64,000 nucleotides of DNA from Bacillus vallismortis (GCF_004116955.1 NZ_CP026362.1:346001-410000), one strand, 5' to 3'. Positions 42,023 through 49,561 are shown, numbered from the stretch's first letter. Notes: generated by a model from the sequence alone, not told the origin. Translations and numbers: made by a program.

Positions 42023-42051
42023 TTGAAATAAAAGTAAAAATATAGTATGTT
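42023..42051 (+). promoter_or_regulatory. Possible sigma-A promoter of the nuclease gene
   Basis: TTGAAA at 42023-42028 and TATGTT at 42046-42051 with a 17-base spacer, in AT-rich DNA directly before the toxin gene. It would allow expression in the lysogen, independent of the late operon. Confidence 0.5.
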
Positions 42052-42081
42052 AGATCAGAAAACAAATTAAGGAGGATTTGT

Positions 42082-43062
42082 ATGAAATTGTTAAAGAATT
42101 CGATTTGTTTGCTCGTCTTAACTCTATTGATTGCTACTATTGGATTTTCACCACAAACGAAAGCATCAGAAGATAACTCATTTGGGTTAGCAAAACCAGT
42201 AACCATTGAAGAAAAAGAAACTTTAACAGTAGATAAGAATGGAGTGGCTAAGAGCACAAATGATGACCAGGCTTCTGTCATTAAGAAAGCACGACAACTT
42301 GCTAACCAGAGTGATCACAATGAAATAACCTATAAAAATCCTGTAGCCAAAGAAGAAAACAACATTGTTAATGTGCCAGTCGTTGAGAAAAAAGATGAGA
42401 AAGCACATCCCAAAGCAGCCAGCTTAGTTTCGATGTCCTACACAACAATATATGACCCCAACAAAAAATCCATCACAACTACAATTAAAATAGCAAGCAT
42501 AGTCGGCGAAAAGCCGATAGTTATTGAAGCTAGAAACGATTTATATGATAGCAACACTTATAGCGGAAAATACGGAAGGGTTTTTGTCCATAGCAGAGAA
42601 TTCTTAGGGAAGGATATTAAAGTAGGTAAATCATATTCAAAGTCCTATTATCCTAAAAAGACAAAGTTTTATATGTCCCAACATACTACGGTAGCCGGTT
42701 GGAAAGGAACAGTACCTGATACTTCCACCGGAACGTTGGCTCCTGTTCTTGCCAATAAAATAGGATGGCTGTATCCAGAAATAAGAAATAACCACAGCAA
42801 AAAGACAATGCCAATACCAGCTAAAGCGAATTTCCCAGTTGTACCTGCAGATAAAAGAGAAGAATGGAATAGAAAGGAAAGAGGCAACTATATAAAGAAG
42901 TACATCGACAAATACGGTGATCCAAAGTGGAATTGGTCAGCATTAGATGTTCACCATGTACTTCCGTTAAAGTATGGGGGAAAGAATAACTTTGATAATT
43001 TGTTCCCTCTTCCTCGTGATATACACCAAAACGTATTAAATCGTTGGTGGGATAAATATTAG
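42082..43062 (+). CDS. Secreted HNH nuclease, candidate bacteriocin-type toxin
   Basis: A 326-residue protein. Residues 1-29 are a Sec signal peptide (KNSICLLVLTLLIATIGF, likely cleaved near TKA-S). Residues 30-270 are not recognised and may be a propeptide or delivery domain. The C-terminus is an HNH-type nuclease (WSALDVHHVLPLKYGGKNNF, then DNLFPLPRDIHQN). A SMI1/KNR4-type gene follows after 18 bases, the usual immunity partner of secreted nuclease toxins. No LXG or colicin-type delivery domain is seen. The gene is in the prophage cargo region and is AT-rich. AAGGAGG precedes the ATG. Confidence 0.85.
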   Translation: MKLLKNSICLLVLTLLIATIGFSPQTKASEDNSFGLAKPVTIEEKETLTVDKNGVAKSTNDDQASVIKKARQLANQSDHNEITYKNPVAKEENNIVNVPVVEKKDEKAHPKAASLVSMSYTTIYDPNKKSITTTIKIASIVGEKPIVIEARNDLYDSNTYSGKYGRVFVHSREFLGKDIKVGKSYSKSYYPKKTKFYMSQHTTVAGWKGTVPDTSTGTLAPVLANKIGWLYPEIRNNHSKKTMPIPAKANFPVVPADKREEWNRKERGNYIKKYIDKYGDPKWNWSALDVHHVLPLKYGGKNNFDNLFPLPRDIHQNVLNRWWDKY

Positions 43063-43080
43063 TAAGTAAGAGGTGGCTCA

Positions 43081-43635
43081 ATGACAGTTTTTGTTGAAAA
43101 AACGATCCAAGGTCTAAAAGAATTAATTGATGAAAAAGGACGTTTGAAAATTTTAGGGGATGAAGGAGCTCTTTTAGAAACAGAATGTAGTTTCTCTAAA
43201 GGTGCAACAGATCTAGAAATTGAGAGTTTTGAGAAGAAAATAAAAGTGTCACTTCCTGAAGATTATAAAACCTTTTTAAAACTGCATAACGGGGCCAGAA
43301 TATTTGATTTGTTGATTTACGGCGAGAATGTAGGTGGGGGGTTGCATATTCTTAATTTAGAAGAGATTGAAAAGTATATGCAAAATGGTTTTTTAAAGCC
43401 TCAGTTTATTCCCGTCGCACATCTGTTAGACGGATGTTATTTGTTAATTGACAAAACTAGAATTTCCACAGATCCAAACTATTTATGGTTCCTCAGGTTT
43501 GTAGATTATGAACCAATGCAACTTAATTTTGAGATATTCTTAGATCGGTATATTTTATCTCAGGGATCGAATTTTTGGGATTGGGGAATCTATACTGCTG
43601 AGAATTATTACAGAACTCACCGTGCTGAGGACTAA
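43081..43635 (+). CDS. SMI1/KNR4 (SUKH) immunity protein
   Basis: A 184-residue cytosolic protein with the SUKH-domain core (FEKKIKVSLPEDYKTFLKLH, then NGARIF and GYNF-type end strands). SUKH proteins commonly neutralise toxins of the HNH and other nuclease classes; it probably protects the lysogen from the nuclease encoded just upstream. AGAGGTGG lies shortly before the ATG. Confidence 0.87.
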   Translation: MTVFVEKTIQGLKELIDEKGRLKILGDEGALLETECSFSKGATDLEIESFEKKIKVSLPEDYKTFLKLHNGARIFDLLIYGENVGGGLHILNLEEIEKYMQNGFLKPQFIPVAHLLDGCYLLIDKTRISTDPNYLWFLRFVDYEPMQLNFEIFLDRYILSQGSNFWDWGIYTAENYYRTHRAED

Positions 43636-43672
43636 CCCTTCCTTCAGTCAATAGCAGTCTATTAAGATAGAG

Positions 43673-43701
43673 AGAGCAGGTGAAATACTTGCTCTTTTTT
43701 T
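43673..43701 (+). terminator. Terminator after the immunity gene
   Basis: AGAGCA (43673-43678) pairs with TGCTCT (43690-43695) and seven T follow. Confidence 0.8.
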
Positions 43702-43711
43702 ACTAAACCTA

Positions 43712-43740
43712 TTGACTATCGTAAATAGATATTATATAAT
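43712..43740 (+). promoter_or_regulatory. Strong sigma-A promoter of the small toxin candidate
   Basis: TTGACT at 43712-43717, a 17-base spacer and a perfect TATAAT at 43735-43740. The start point would be about 20 bases before the GTG. The motif ACTATCGT (43715-43722) recurs in the opposing antisense promoter. Confidence 0.8.
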
Positions 43741-43765
43741 TAAGGTATAGAAAGGAGGTGCTAAA

Positions 43766-43909
43766 GTGGACGAGGTGAGAAACTGGATTCTTGCTATCGC
43801 TGGTATCGTGACCATCATAAAACACATCTACGATATATGGCAGAAGGAAAGCGAAAAGCATAGCAAGAAAAAGAAAAAGCGCTCCCGCCGGGTAAGCAAG
43901 AAGCGCTGA
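43766..43909 (+). CDS. 47-residue membrane peptide, candidate type I toxin
   Basis: MDEVRNWILAIAGIVTIIKH is followed by IYDIWQKESEKHSK and a tail of Lys and Arg. One membrane helix with a strongly basic cytoplasmic tail is the form of Bacillus and Enterococcus type I toxins, though it does not share the YESLMVMI start of TxpA/BsrG. An excellent AAAGGAGGTG ribosome site and a near-consensus promoter precede it. A convergent antisense promoter and terminator overlap its 3' half (next entry). It could also be a small holin-like peptide. Confidence 0.65.
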   Translation: MDEVRNWILAIAGIVTIIKHIYDIWQKESEKHSKKKKKRSRRVSKKR

Positions 43910-43942
43910 TACTAGTGAGACAAGGGGAGAAATCCCCTTGCT
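43868..43942 (-). ncRNA. Candidate antisense RNA (type I antitoxin) to the 47-residue peptide
   Basis: On the reverse strand an extended -10, TGATATAAT (-10 at 43949-43954), has a -35-like TTTTCA 17 bases upstream. Transcription would start near 43942. It would run through the toxin 3' hairpin (43921-43940) into its coding region. There AGCGCT (43902-43907) and AGCGCT (43878-43883) pair around CCC-GGC-GGG and are followed by a T-rich run, a proper terminator. The predicted RNA is about 75 nt. Part of the T-run follows from the Lys codons on the other strand, so it needs testing. Confidence 0.55.
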
Positions 43943-44180
43943 CATACCATTATATCACGTCCACGATAGTATGAAAAAATATTTTAAGCAGTACAGCACA
44001 GCAGATTTCGCCGTTTTGCTCATATTGGTTGCCGGGATCGTTGCAATTGATCTGACCGATGAGGGTATGTCTGGAAAGATTGCGCATACTGTATTGATGA
44101 TAGCCGTTGTTATTACCTTGTTAAAAGGATTCATTATGATGTGGAGAGAAAGCCGACATGAAAGAAAGCGAAAAAATTAA
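43938..44180 (+). CDS. Small two-helix membrane protein next to the toxin candidate
   Basis: An 80-residue protein from TTG 43938, or 69 residues from ATG 43971. Two membrane helices are visible (FAVLLILVAGIVAIDL and TVLMIAVVITLLKGFIMM), with a basic tail. For the TTG start the ribosome site AAGGGGAG lies inside the hairpin 43921-43940, so initiation would be structure-controlled. It overlaps the following HTH gene by 23 bases. Confidence 0.6.
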   Translation: MLIPLYHVHDSMKKYFKQYSTADFAVLLILVAGIVAIDLTDEGMSGKIAHTVLMIAVVITLLKGFIMMWRESRHERKRKN

Positions 44181-44388
44181 GTTTATCCAGGAAGAAGTTT
44201 TGACTGCAGCGGAAGCGGGGGATCTGCTTGGAATCACTCGGCAGCGTTTAAGTACCCTTGTGACTTCCGGAAAGCTCAAACCGGTTAAAAAGGTTGGGAC
44301 AGTCGCATTGTTTTTGCTTGGACATGTACAAGCCCTTAAAAAAGAATTAGAAGCCGGCCGGAAGAAGTACCGGCCGTATGATGAATGA
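44158..44388 (+). CDS. Excisionase/MerR-type HTH protein of the cargo region
   Basis: A 76-residue protein with an HTH (VLTAAEAGDLLGITRQRLST, then SGKLKPVKKVGTVALF). It overlaps the membrane-protein gene, so both may form one unit. It could be a repressor of the cargo genes or a second candidate excisionase, as it lies near attR. Confidence 0.7.
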   Translation: MKESEKIKFIQEEVLTAAEAGDLLGITRQRLSTLVTSGKLKPVKKVGTVALFLLGHVQALKKELEAGRKKYRPYDE

Positions 44389-44390
44389 AG

Positions 44391-44416
44391 CCCTTTCTCA
44401 AGATGAGGAGGGTTTT
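44391..44416 (+). terminator. Terminator after the HTH gene
   Basis: CCCTTTCTC pairs with GAGGAGGG (one mismatch) and a TTTTTTATT run follows. Confidence 0.7.
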
Positions 44417-44643
44417 TTATTCGTCATATGTTTGCCACCTAAATAAAATAACTTATAACTTAAAATCATCCATCTATATATAGATGAAAAGTCTATTTTT
44501 GATCAATTTGTCTACATATTGTGTTTTATCTCGTTTTTATAAGCTGGATTTTATCCGAAAAACACTATATATAGTATATTGATGAAATATAAATCAAAAT
44601 ATAGTATTTTATAATATATTTTTAAAAAATGCAACCAAAAACA
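44417..44643. other. AT-rich intergenic region
   Basis: No plausible gene. The stretch is very AT-rich, with several TATATA and ATAGTAT words including a perfect ACTATATATAGT dyad, which may be further binding sites for the regulator acting on the operator at 44681-44724. Confidence 0.5.
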
Positions 44644-44724
44644 TTGTTTAATTTCCAAATTTAATCTAAAATGAACCTATCAATAGTATTGATACTACTG
44701 ATAGTAACAATAGTATCAATACTA
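44644..44724 (+). promoter_or_regulatory. Promoter and paired operator of the Panacea-PemK operon
   Basis: TTGTTT at 44644-44649 and TAAAAT at 44667-44672 (17-base spacer) form the promoter. Just past the start point are two 17-bp direct copies, CAATAGTATTGATACTA (44681-44697) and CAATAGTATCAATACTA (44708-44724), 27 bp apart. Each contains a TAGTAT/ATACTA dyad. This position fits autorepression by the antitoxin or antitoxin-toxin complex. Confidence 0.7.
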
Positions 44725-44766
44725 AAGGTCGTCATTTTATGAATATTATCCTTGGAGTTGAATACC

Positions 44767-45408
44767 ATGGAGTTAGAAAATCTTTTGGTGTATTTTTTAA
44801 AAAACACAAACCATAGCTTGGGTCGGACTGTTTTAATGAAATACGTTTATCTTTTTGAATATTATTATACTCAAATGTTTGGGGAGCAATATACAAACTT
44901 GGCTTTTGAACGTTACAAGTTTGGTCCTAATCAATCATCAGTTGTAGATGCAACTTATGCATTAGAGGCAGAGGGTATTATCAATATTCATGCGTATGAA
45001 AATTATTATGGCAACACATCCTATGATCACTACATTAACGATGATTGTGAAAACATGGCTAACTATTCGTTAGATGAAAAAGAAGAGATGGTTGCAAGTT
45101 TTATCGTTGATTTATTAGGGAAAGAAAACTATAGGGGAGTGTTGGATATAGCTTATTCTACGCCTCCTATGAAGGAAATCATTGAGGAAGAAAAACTCAA
45201 TGACTGTCAGTTTCATGGAAGGGTGATTGACATGAGTAAATCAAAACCCATCTTTAAAGCAAGCCGACAATCAAGACTCGAAGCACGTAAAAGATTGGAA
45301 GCAAAACAGGGCAATCGGGGCTCGGACCAAGATTATTACTCCAATATCTTAGATCAATATTCACGATTTGAAGATACAAGAAGGAGGGCTAATGGTGCCG
45401 AGTCATAA
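44767..45408 (+). CDS. Panacea/SocA-domain (DUF4065) antitoxin
   Basis: A 213-residue protein. The Panacea/SocA core is visible in the first 120 residues (NHSLGRTVLMKYVYLFEYYY, then RYKFGPNQSSVVDATYALEA). The C-terminal 60 residues are charged, a likely toxin-binding arm. Panacea domains are known antitoxins that pair with many unrelated toxins. The partner gene overlaps its end by 17 bases. An autoregulatory operator pair precedes it. Confidence 0.82.
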   Translation: MELENLLVYFLKNTNHSLGRTVLMKYVYLFEYYYTQMFGEQYTNLAFERYKFGPNQSSVVDATYALEAEGIINIHAYENYYGNTSYDHYINDDCENMANYSLDEKEEMVASFIVDLLGKENYRGVLDIAYSTPPMKEIIEEEKLNDCQFHGRVIDMSKSKPIFKASRQSRLEARKRLEAKQGNRGSDQDYYSNILDQYSRFEDTRRRANGAES

Positions 45409-45829
45409 GTATCAAAGTAGAGAACAACTACGAGATAACCGACAATTTGATTTTGGATCGGTTTGGAAAATTGATGACAGAGATGTATCAATTCCACAAA
45501 CTGATAAAATCCCAAATAGCCGTTTTGTTCACCAAGAGAGGTGGGTGGTAGTTATCTCTAACAACAATGAAAACTACCATCCACTTTGTCCGATTGTTAC
45601 GGTTGCGCCCTTATCCCATCGAACTGATTTAAAGCGTTTATTTGATTTGGAATTATTAAGTAGTAAAGATAACGTAAAAGTTGATTGTTTGCTACAACTT
45701 AAATTAAGTCAACCGATATTGAAAGTTGATCTTTTTGATTATCAAGGTGATATTTCGGATGACGCAAAAGAAGAGTTACAGATACTTATAGAAGATTTTT
45801 ATGGACTTACATATGAAGAAGAAGCATAA
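45392..45829 (+). CDS. PemK/MazF-like type II toxin
   Basis: A 145-residue protein with the PemK/MazF SH3-like barrel pattern (FGSVWKIDDRDVSIPQTDKI, then RWVVVISNNNENYHPLCPIV and KVDCLLQLKLSQPI). MazF-family toxins are endoribonucleases. It is translated from an AAGGAGGG site inside the antitoxin gene, the usual order with antitoxin first. The pair probably stabilises the prophage or defends against other phages. Confidence 0.82.
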   Translation: MVPSHKYQSREQLRDNRQFDFGSVWKIDDRDVSIPQTDKIPNSRFVHQERWVVVISNNNENYHPLCPIVTVAPLSHRTDLKRLFDLELLSSKDNVKVDCLLQLKLSQPILKVDLFDYQGDISDDAKEELQILIEDFYGLTYEEEA

Positions 45830-45861
45830 ACAGCTAATCTAATAGATTAGCTGTTTATTTT
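45828..45861 (+). terminator. Terminator after the PemK-like gene
   Basis: A perfect hairpin of AAACAGCTAATCT and its complement around AATA, followed by ATTTTT. It can also serve the converging YolD-like gene. Confidence 0.85.
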
Positions 45862-45871
45862 TAAAGTCATA

Positions 45872-46213
45872 TTAGATCTTCTTAAATAATTCTACAGATG
45901 TAATCACTTCAAATTTAATAAACCACGTATCCCCTTTTAAATCCTTCACGTGCAGCCTCTGTTTAACTTCATCTATGTAATGAACATGTCCTGTAACTTC
46001 TTCAATAAATCCGTCTCTGTACATACCGATGACCAGAACCGAGTTGAATTCCATCGCTTCGCAAATAGTGCGTGCTATATCTTCCAGCTGGTATTCATCG
46101 AGAATGGGTTTTTCAATCTTTTGGACTTCTTTCTTCCTATTCAACAGTGCAGCCCTTTGCTCAGGTAATATGAATTTTTGTTCCCATCTCTTGTCGTAAA
46201 TTCCTTGACTCAT
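45872..46213 (-). CDS. YolD-like protein, SOS-controlled
   Basis: A 113-residue YolD-family protein (MSQGIYDKRWEQKFILPEQR, ending WFIKFEVITSVELF). YolD homologues accompany Y-family polymerases such as UvrX in SPbeta and are induced by DNA damage. No polymerase gene is present here, so it may act on host proteins. ATG at 46213 has AAGGAG upstream; the longer form would begin inside the promoter. A LexA-box-like site lies in the promoter. Confidence 0.85.
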   Translation of the reverse strand: MSQGIYDKRWEQKFILPEQRAALLNRKKEVQKIEKPILDEYQLEDIARTICEAMEFNSVLVIGMYRDGFIEEVTGHVHYIDEVKQRLHVKDLKGDTWFIKFEVITSVELFKKI

Positions 46214-46234
46214 TCTGATCATCTCCTTGACTAA

Positions 46235-46264
46235 ATTATATGCGAACGAATGTTCTTTTATCAA
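46235..46264 (-). promoter_or_regulatory. LexA-box promoter of the YolD-like gene
   Basis: On the reverse strand TTGATA (46259-46264) and TATAAT (46235-46240) form a promoter with an 18-base spacer. The sequence CGAACGAATGTTCT (46243-46256) in the spacer matches the Bacillus LexA box CGAACN4GTTCG except for the last base. Confidence 0.8.
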
Positions 46265-46328
46265 TGGAGAAATTATTGGAAGGAATTAAGCAACATAGGG
46301 ACGTAAACGAAGTATGTTATAATACCTT

Positions 46329-46357
46329 TTGGGGACAAATGGGGACGATTTGGGGAC
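46329..46357 (+). repeat. Integrase arm-type repeats, right end
   Basis: TTGGGGAC at 46329-46336 and 46350-46357, and ATGGGGAC at 46339-46346, spaced 10-11 bp. They match the left-end repeats in sequence and orientation. Confidence 0.7.
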
Positions 46358-46477
46358 CAACTTCCTCATTTTTAATCAAAAAAGAATATTTTTAATCAGA
46401 AACTTATGTAAGAAAACCTTATAAAATAGGGTTTGGGAATAAAACGTCTGTTCGTATCAGAAACCCATCTCCACACT

Positions 46478-46555
46478 GGCAGCGTAGAGGTCAGGGGTTC
46501 GAGCCCCCTTGGCTCCATACCTTTACACCCTTATTCTATAAGGGGTTTTTTTGTT
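46478..46555 (+). other. attR with truncated tRNA-Ala copy
   Basis: The 42-bp core at 46484-46525 is identical to attL. The 3' part of the tRNA and its terminator hairpin are present, but the 5' half is missing and replaced by phage sequence. This is the displaced host end of the tRNA gene. Confidence 0.93.
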
Positions 46556-46608
46556 TGCCAGGAAAAGGTTCGTTCGCTGAACTTTTGTAGAACATGTCAA
46601 GAAAGTAT

Positions 46609-46783
46609 TTTCTGAGCAGCTTGTAAAGTGGTGTTTAATTCGCTTGAGAAAGCAAGCGGATACTCATAAGTGAAAGTCAAGCTCTCTTGACTATAAATCA
46701 TGATATCAGTCAAAAGCTGTTCAGTCTTTTGTTTTATACTAAAATTGCGCCATTGACAAAACATAGTTGTTTTGGAATAATGT
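46609..46783 (-). pseudogene. Possible C-terminal gene remnant between attR and yubD
   Basis: A reverse-strand frame is open for about 58 codons, ending at TGA near 46611. Its text is protein-like (KQKTEQLLTDIMIYSQESLT, then FTYEYPLAFSSELNTTLQAA). No ribosome site precedes its in-frame ATG, so it may be the tail of a deleted gene or of an older element at this tRNA. I do not recognise it, and it does not look like YubC (cysteine dioxygenase), which occupies this spot in B. subtilis 168. Confidence 0.4.
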
Positions 46784-46923
46784 TTGATTATATGCTCATT
46801 TATTCACATAAGAACGGAATATTTATTTCCTCTGATAGGAAGCTAATGGCCTTGAACATCTATTAGCTTCTTTTGTTTTTAAAACAAAATGTTACATATG
46901 GATTGATAGGAAGGAATGACAAC

Positions 46924-48459
46924 ATGAAGACAAAACGATATTGGGTGATTTCTTTGCTCGCTGTTTTAGCGGTCGGCCCGGGTTTAATGTCTAACACGGC
47001 ATTGTCGTCAGTTCAAGGCCTTGTTCAGAAGACGGTCGGGACAAGTGGTTTCACAGCGGTGAATCTAATATTGATCGGCAATATGGCCTTTGCATTATTT
47101 GTGCCGGCGGGTCCGCTGCTGAGGAAAAAATTCGGCGCCCGTCCGATCTATCTCGCTTCATTACCCGTTTTTATACTTGGCTCTTTGCTCTTCGCGCTTT
47201 CCAGCGATATTGCATGGATGGCGGCAGGGCGCTTTTTACAAGGAGCGGCTACAGGTGTCATGCTGATGATCATGATTCCAATGCTTGTTCTGTCATTTCC
47301 GATCGACCGCAGAAACTATGCACTGCTGGTTTTGATCGGGGGATTTTATGGCTCTGTTATTACCGGTACGATCCTGGGAACGATTGCAACAAGTTTCGAA
47401 CACTGGAGATGGCTGTTTTACATCTTTGGCGCGCTGTCACTGATCGGTGTCGCGGTGAGCTATTTCTTTCTTCACGATGAACATCATGGATCGGCAGAAC
47501 AAGAACAGCCGGTCGATGGTGCAGGGATCATTTTATCTGTGGGTCTTGCCGCTGCCTCAGCGATTACATTTATATTTCTGCAAAAATGGGGGCTTTCATC
47601 AGGTTATGTGTGGATTGGTTTTGGAGTTGCGCTATGCTTGCTCCTTGTTCTATTGATTGTGGAATATAAAGTGAAAAACCCCTTCATTTCTATTAAACTG
47701 ATGCTGCTGCCAAAACCGGTGCTCGGCTTATTGATCATAGCTGCGGGGACGATAACGGTAGCTGTCAGCCTTTCTGCTTTTCAAGGCTTGCTCCGTCAAA
47801 TGTATGATATTTCTCAGGGGCAACTCATTCTTTTAAACTTGACTCTTTTAATCGGAGTGGCGATCGCCGCCATTTTAAGCACTCTGTTTTATGATAAAGT
47901 CGGACCTGGGATGCTCGGTATTATAGGCGCTCTCCTTCTCGTGTTGGTGAATTTTCAATGGCTGCATATGCAAGGTCAATCGTCTCTCTACATGTATGCC
48001 GTTCTGTTTATCATGCTTGCCGCCGGAACGGGGCTGACGGTCGCTGCAGGGCTGATGGGAGCTGCGATGGGCGGTCCGCTGCCTGATTTGGTCAAGAGAA
48101 TGACAGCTGTTCAGTTTTTAAGATTGTTTGTTTATATGGGAGTTCCAATCCTCATCGGCTCTTTTACGAAAAAAGATGCTGCCAGACAAAGCGGTTCAAT
48201 ACAGGATTCTATGATGACTGCTTATCATGATCTCTTTTTCATTTCTTTTGTCCTGAGCGTGCTGCTCGTTTGCCTGTCATTCTGTATGAACGCCACAGGT
48301 ATGGGCCACAAGCTGGCTCATAAACCGCATGATAACGCGAAGACGGCTCCGGAAAAACCGGCCGTTTCAGATCATCGAGTGTCAAATGTTGCTGCTAAAT
48401 CACATAAAGTGATACATGATACAGAATATCGAGCTATACTTAAAAATTTACAAAAATAG
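46924..48459 (+). CDS. yubD: Major facilitator superfamily drug/multidrug-type transporter YubD
   Basis: A 511-residue, 14-helix-type MFS protein (DHA2-like). The conserved loop motifs are weak, but the helix pattern is clear: ISLLAVLAVGPGLMSNTALS at the start and AAGTGLTVAAGLMGAAMGGP mid-protein. Length equals YubD of 168. GGAAGGAATGA precedes the ATG. The last 50 residues are a charged cytoplasmic tail. The substrate is unknown. Confidence 0.9.
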   Translation: MKTKRYWVISLLAVLAVGPGLMSNTALSSVQGLVQKTVGTSGFTAVNLILIGNMAFALFVPAGPLLRKKFGARPIYLASLPVFILGSLLFALSSDIAWMAAGRFLQGAATGVMLMIMIPMLVLSFPIDRRNYALLVLIGGFYGSVITGTILGTIATSFEHWRWLFYIFGALSLIGVAVSYFFLHDEHHGSAEQEQPVDGAGIILSVGLAAASAITFIFLQKWGLSSGYVWIGFGVALCLLLVLLIVEYKVKNPFISIKLMLLPKPVLGLLIIAAGTITVAVSLSAFQGLLRQMYDISQGQLILLNLTLLIGVAIAAILSTLFYDKVGPGMLGIIGALLLVLVNFQWLHMQGQSSLYMYAVLFIMLAAGTGLTVAAGLMGAAMGGPLPDLVKRMTAVQFLRLFVYMGVPILIGSFTKKDAARQSGSIQDSMMTAYHDLFFISFVLSVLLVCLSFCMNATGMGHKLAHKPHDNAKTAPEKPAVSDHRVSNVAAKSHKVIHDTEYRAILKNLQK

Positions 48460-48604
48460 AACCTTTTCTAGTGAAAAGGTTTTTTGTTTGCATTCTTTTC
48501 CCAACTTTCTCCCTAAAGAATTGAAAAATATTAGAAGTCAAAGTAAAATTCTAAAAGGTAGATTCTTTTACATTCGTAATCTTTTAACTCGAAGGAAGGT
48601 ATTC

Positions 48605-49453
48605 ATGGCCCGTAAAAAACTGAAAAAACGCAGACTCTTGATTACACTATTTTTCATTGTATCGATTCCGTTAGCCTTTTTTGTTTTAGCCACAACTTTA
48701 TCAAAGCCGATTGAAACAGCCAAAGAACCCGAAGAGATTGATGAACAGCAAGTATTTATTGACAGCCTGTCCGGGCATGCACAAATTCTGTATGAGAAAT
48801 ATCATGTTCTCCCCAGCATCACGATCGCTCAGGCCATTCTCGAATCTGACTGGGGGAACAGCGAGCTTGCTGCTCAGGCCAACAACCTTTTTGGCGTAAA
48901 AGGAAATTATAAAGGCCATCACGTCACGATGGAAACGGATGAATTTGAAAAAGGGGAAAGGAAAACCATTCGCGCAAAATTTCGCAAATACAGCACGTTT
49001 TTTGAATCTATGGATGACCATGCCCAATTGTTTGTCCGCGGCACATCATGGAATAAAAAGAAATATAAACCGGTGCTTGATGCTGGGGATTATAAGGAAG
49101 CGGCAACCGCCTTGCAAACAGCAGGATATGCGACAGATCCTGATTACGCTGACAAACTCAGCACTATTGTGGAAAAATATGATTTAGATGCCTACGATGA
49201 GGTCAATCCATCCTTGAAATCTGTGGATTTAATCGGCTCCATAAAAGACAGCGCCGTTCAAGACGTATGGTCCAAGCCTTCTACTGATGAGCGGTCCATA
49301 AGACTTACCTCTGCCCAATCTTACATCGGAAAGGACATAAAGGTTGTATCTAAAAAGCAGAAAGGCCAGTCCGTATGGTACCAATTTCAAATCGATGATA
49401 AACTCATCGGCTGGATTGACGATTCAGCTGTTGAAATAAAGGAAGCAACCTAA
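48605..49453 (+). CDS. lytG: Exo-beta-N-acetylglucosaminidase LytG
   Basis: A 282-residue cell-wall hydrolase active in vegetative growth. An N-terminal signal/anchor (LLITLFFIVSIPLAFFVLA) is followed by a glucosaminidase domain (SITIAQAILESDWGNSELAA, with catalytic Glu in ILESDWG) and a C-terminal SH3-like wall-binding part. The length equals B. subtilis LytG (YubE). GAAGGTATTC precedes the ATG; the upstream open frame has no ribosome site. Confidence 0.93.
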   Translation: MARKKLKKRRLLITLFFIVSIPLAFFVLATTLSKPIETAKEPEEIDEQQVFIDSLSGHAQILYEKYHVLPSITIAQAILESDWGNSELAAQANNLFGVKGNYKGHHVTMETDEFEKGERKTIRAKFRKYSTFFESMDDHAQLFVRGTSWNKKKYKPVLDAGDYKEAATALQTAGYATDPDYADKLSTIVEKYDLDAYDEVNPSLKSVDLIGSIKDSAVQDVWSKPSTDERSIRLTSAQSYIGKDIKVVSKKQKGQSVWYQFQIDDKLIGWIDDSAVEIKEAT

Positions 49454-49561
49454 GCTGTTTATACTGGTATTTTTATTTCTATGTTCCATTCAGGGGAATT
49501 TGAGGTATAATATTCCACGGAAGTTATCACTTATTGACTATGTTTTCAGGAGGGAACAAAG

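Noticed and set aside
43709..43945. Reverse-strand 78-residue hydrophobic frame opposite the small toxin candidate
   Set aside because: Its Leu/Phe-rich text is the complement of Lys codons; its ATG lies at the predicted antisense RNA start with no ribosome site.
46315..46323. Extended -10 (TGTTATAAT) reading right toward attR
   Set aside because: No -35 element and no downstream phage gene; in the circular phage it would only run antisense to int.
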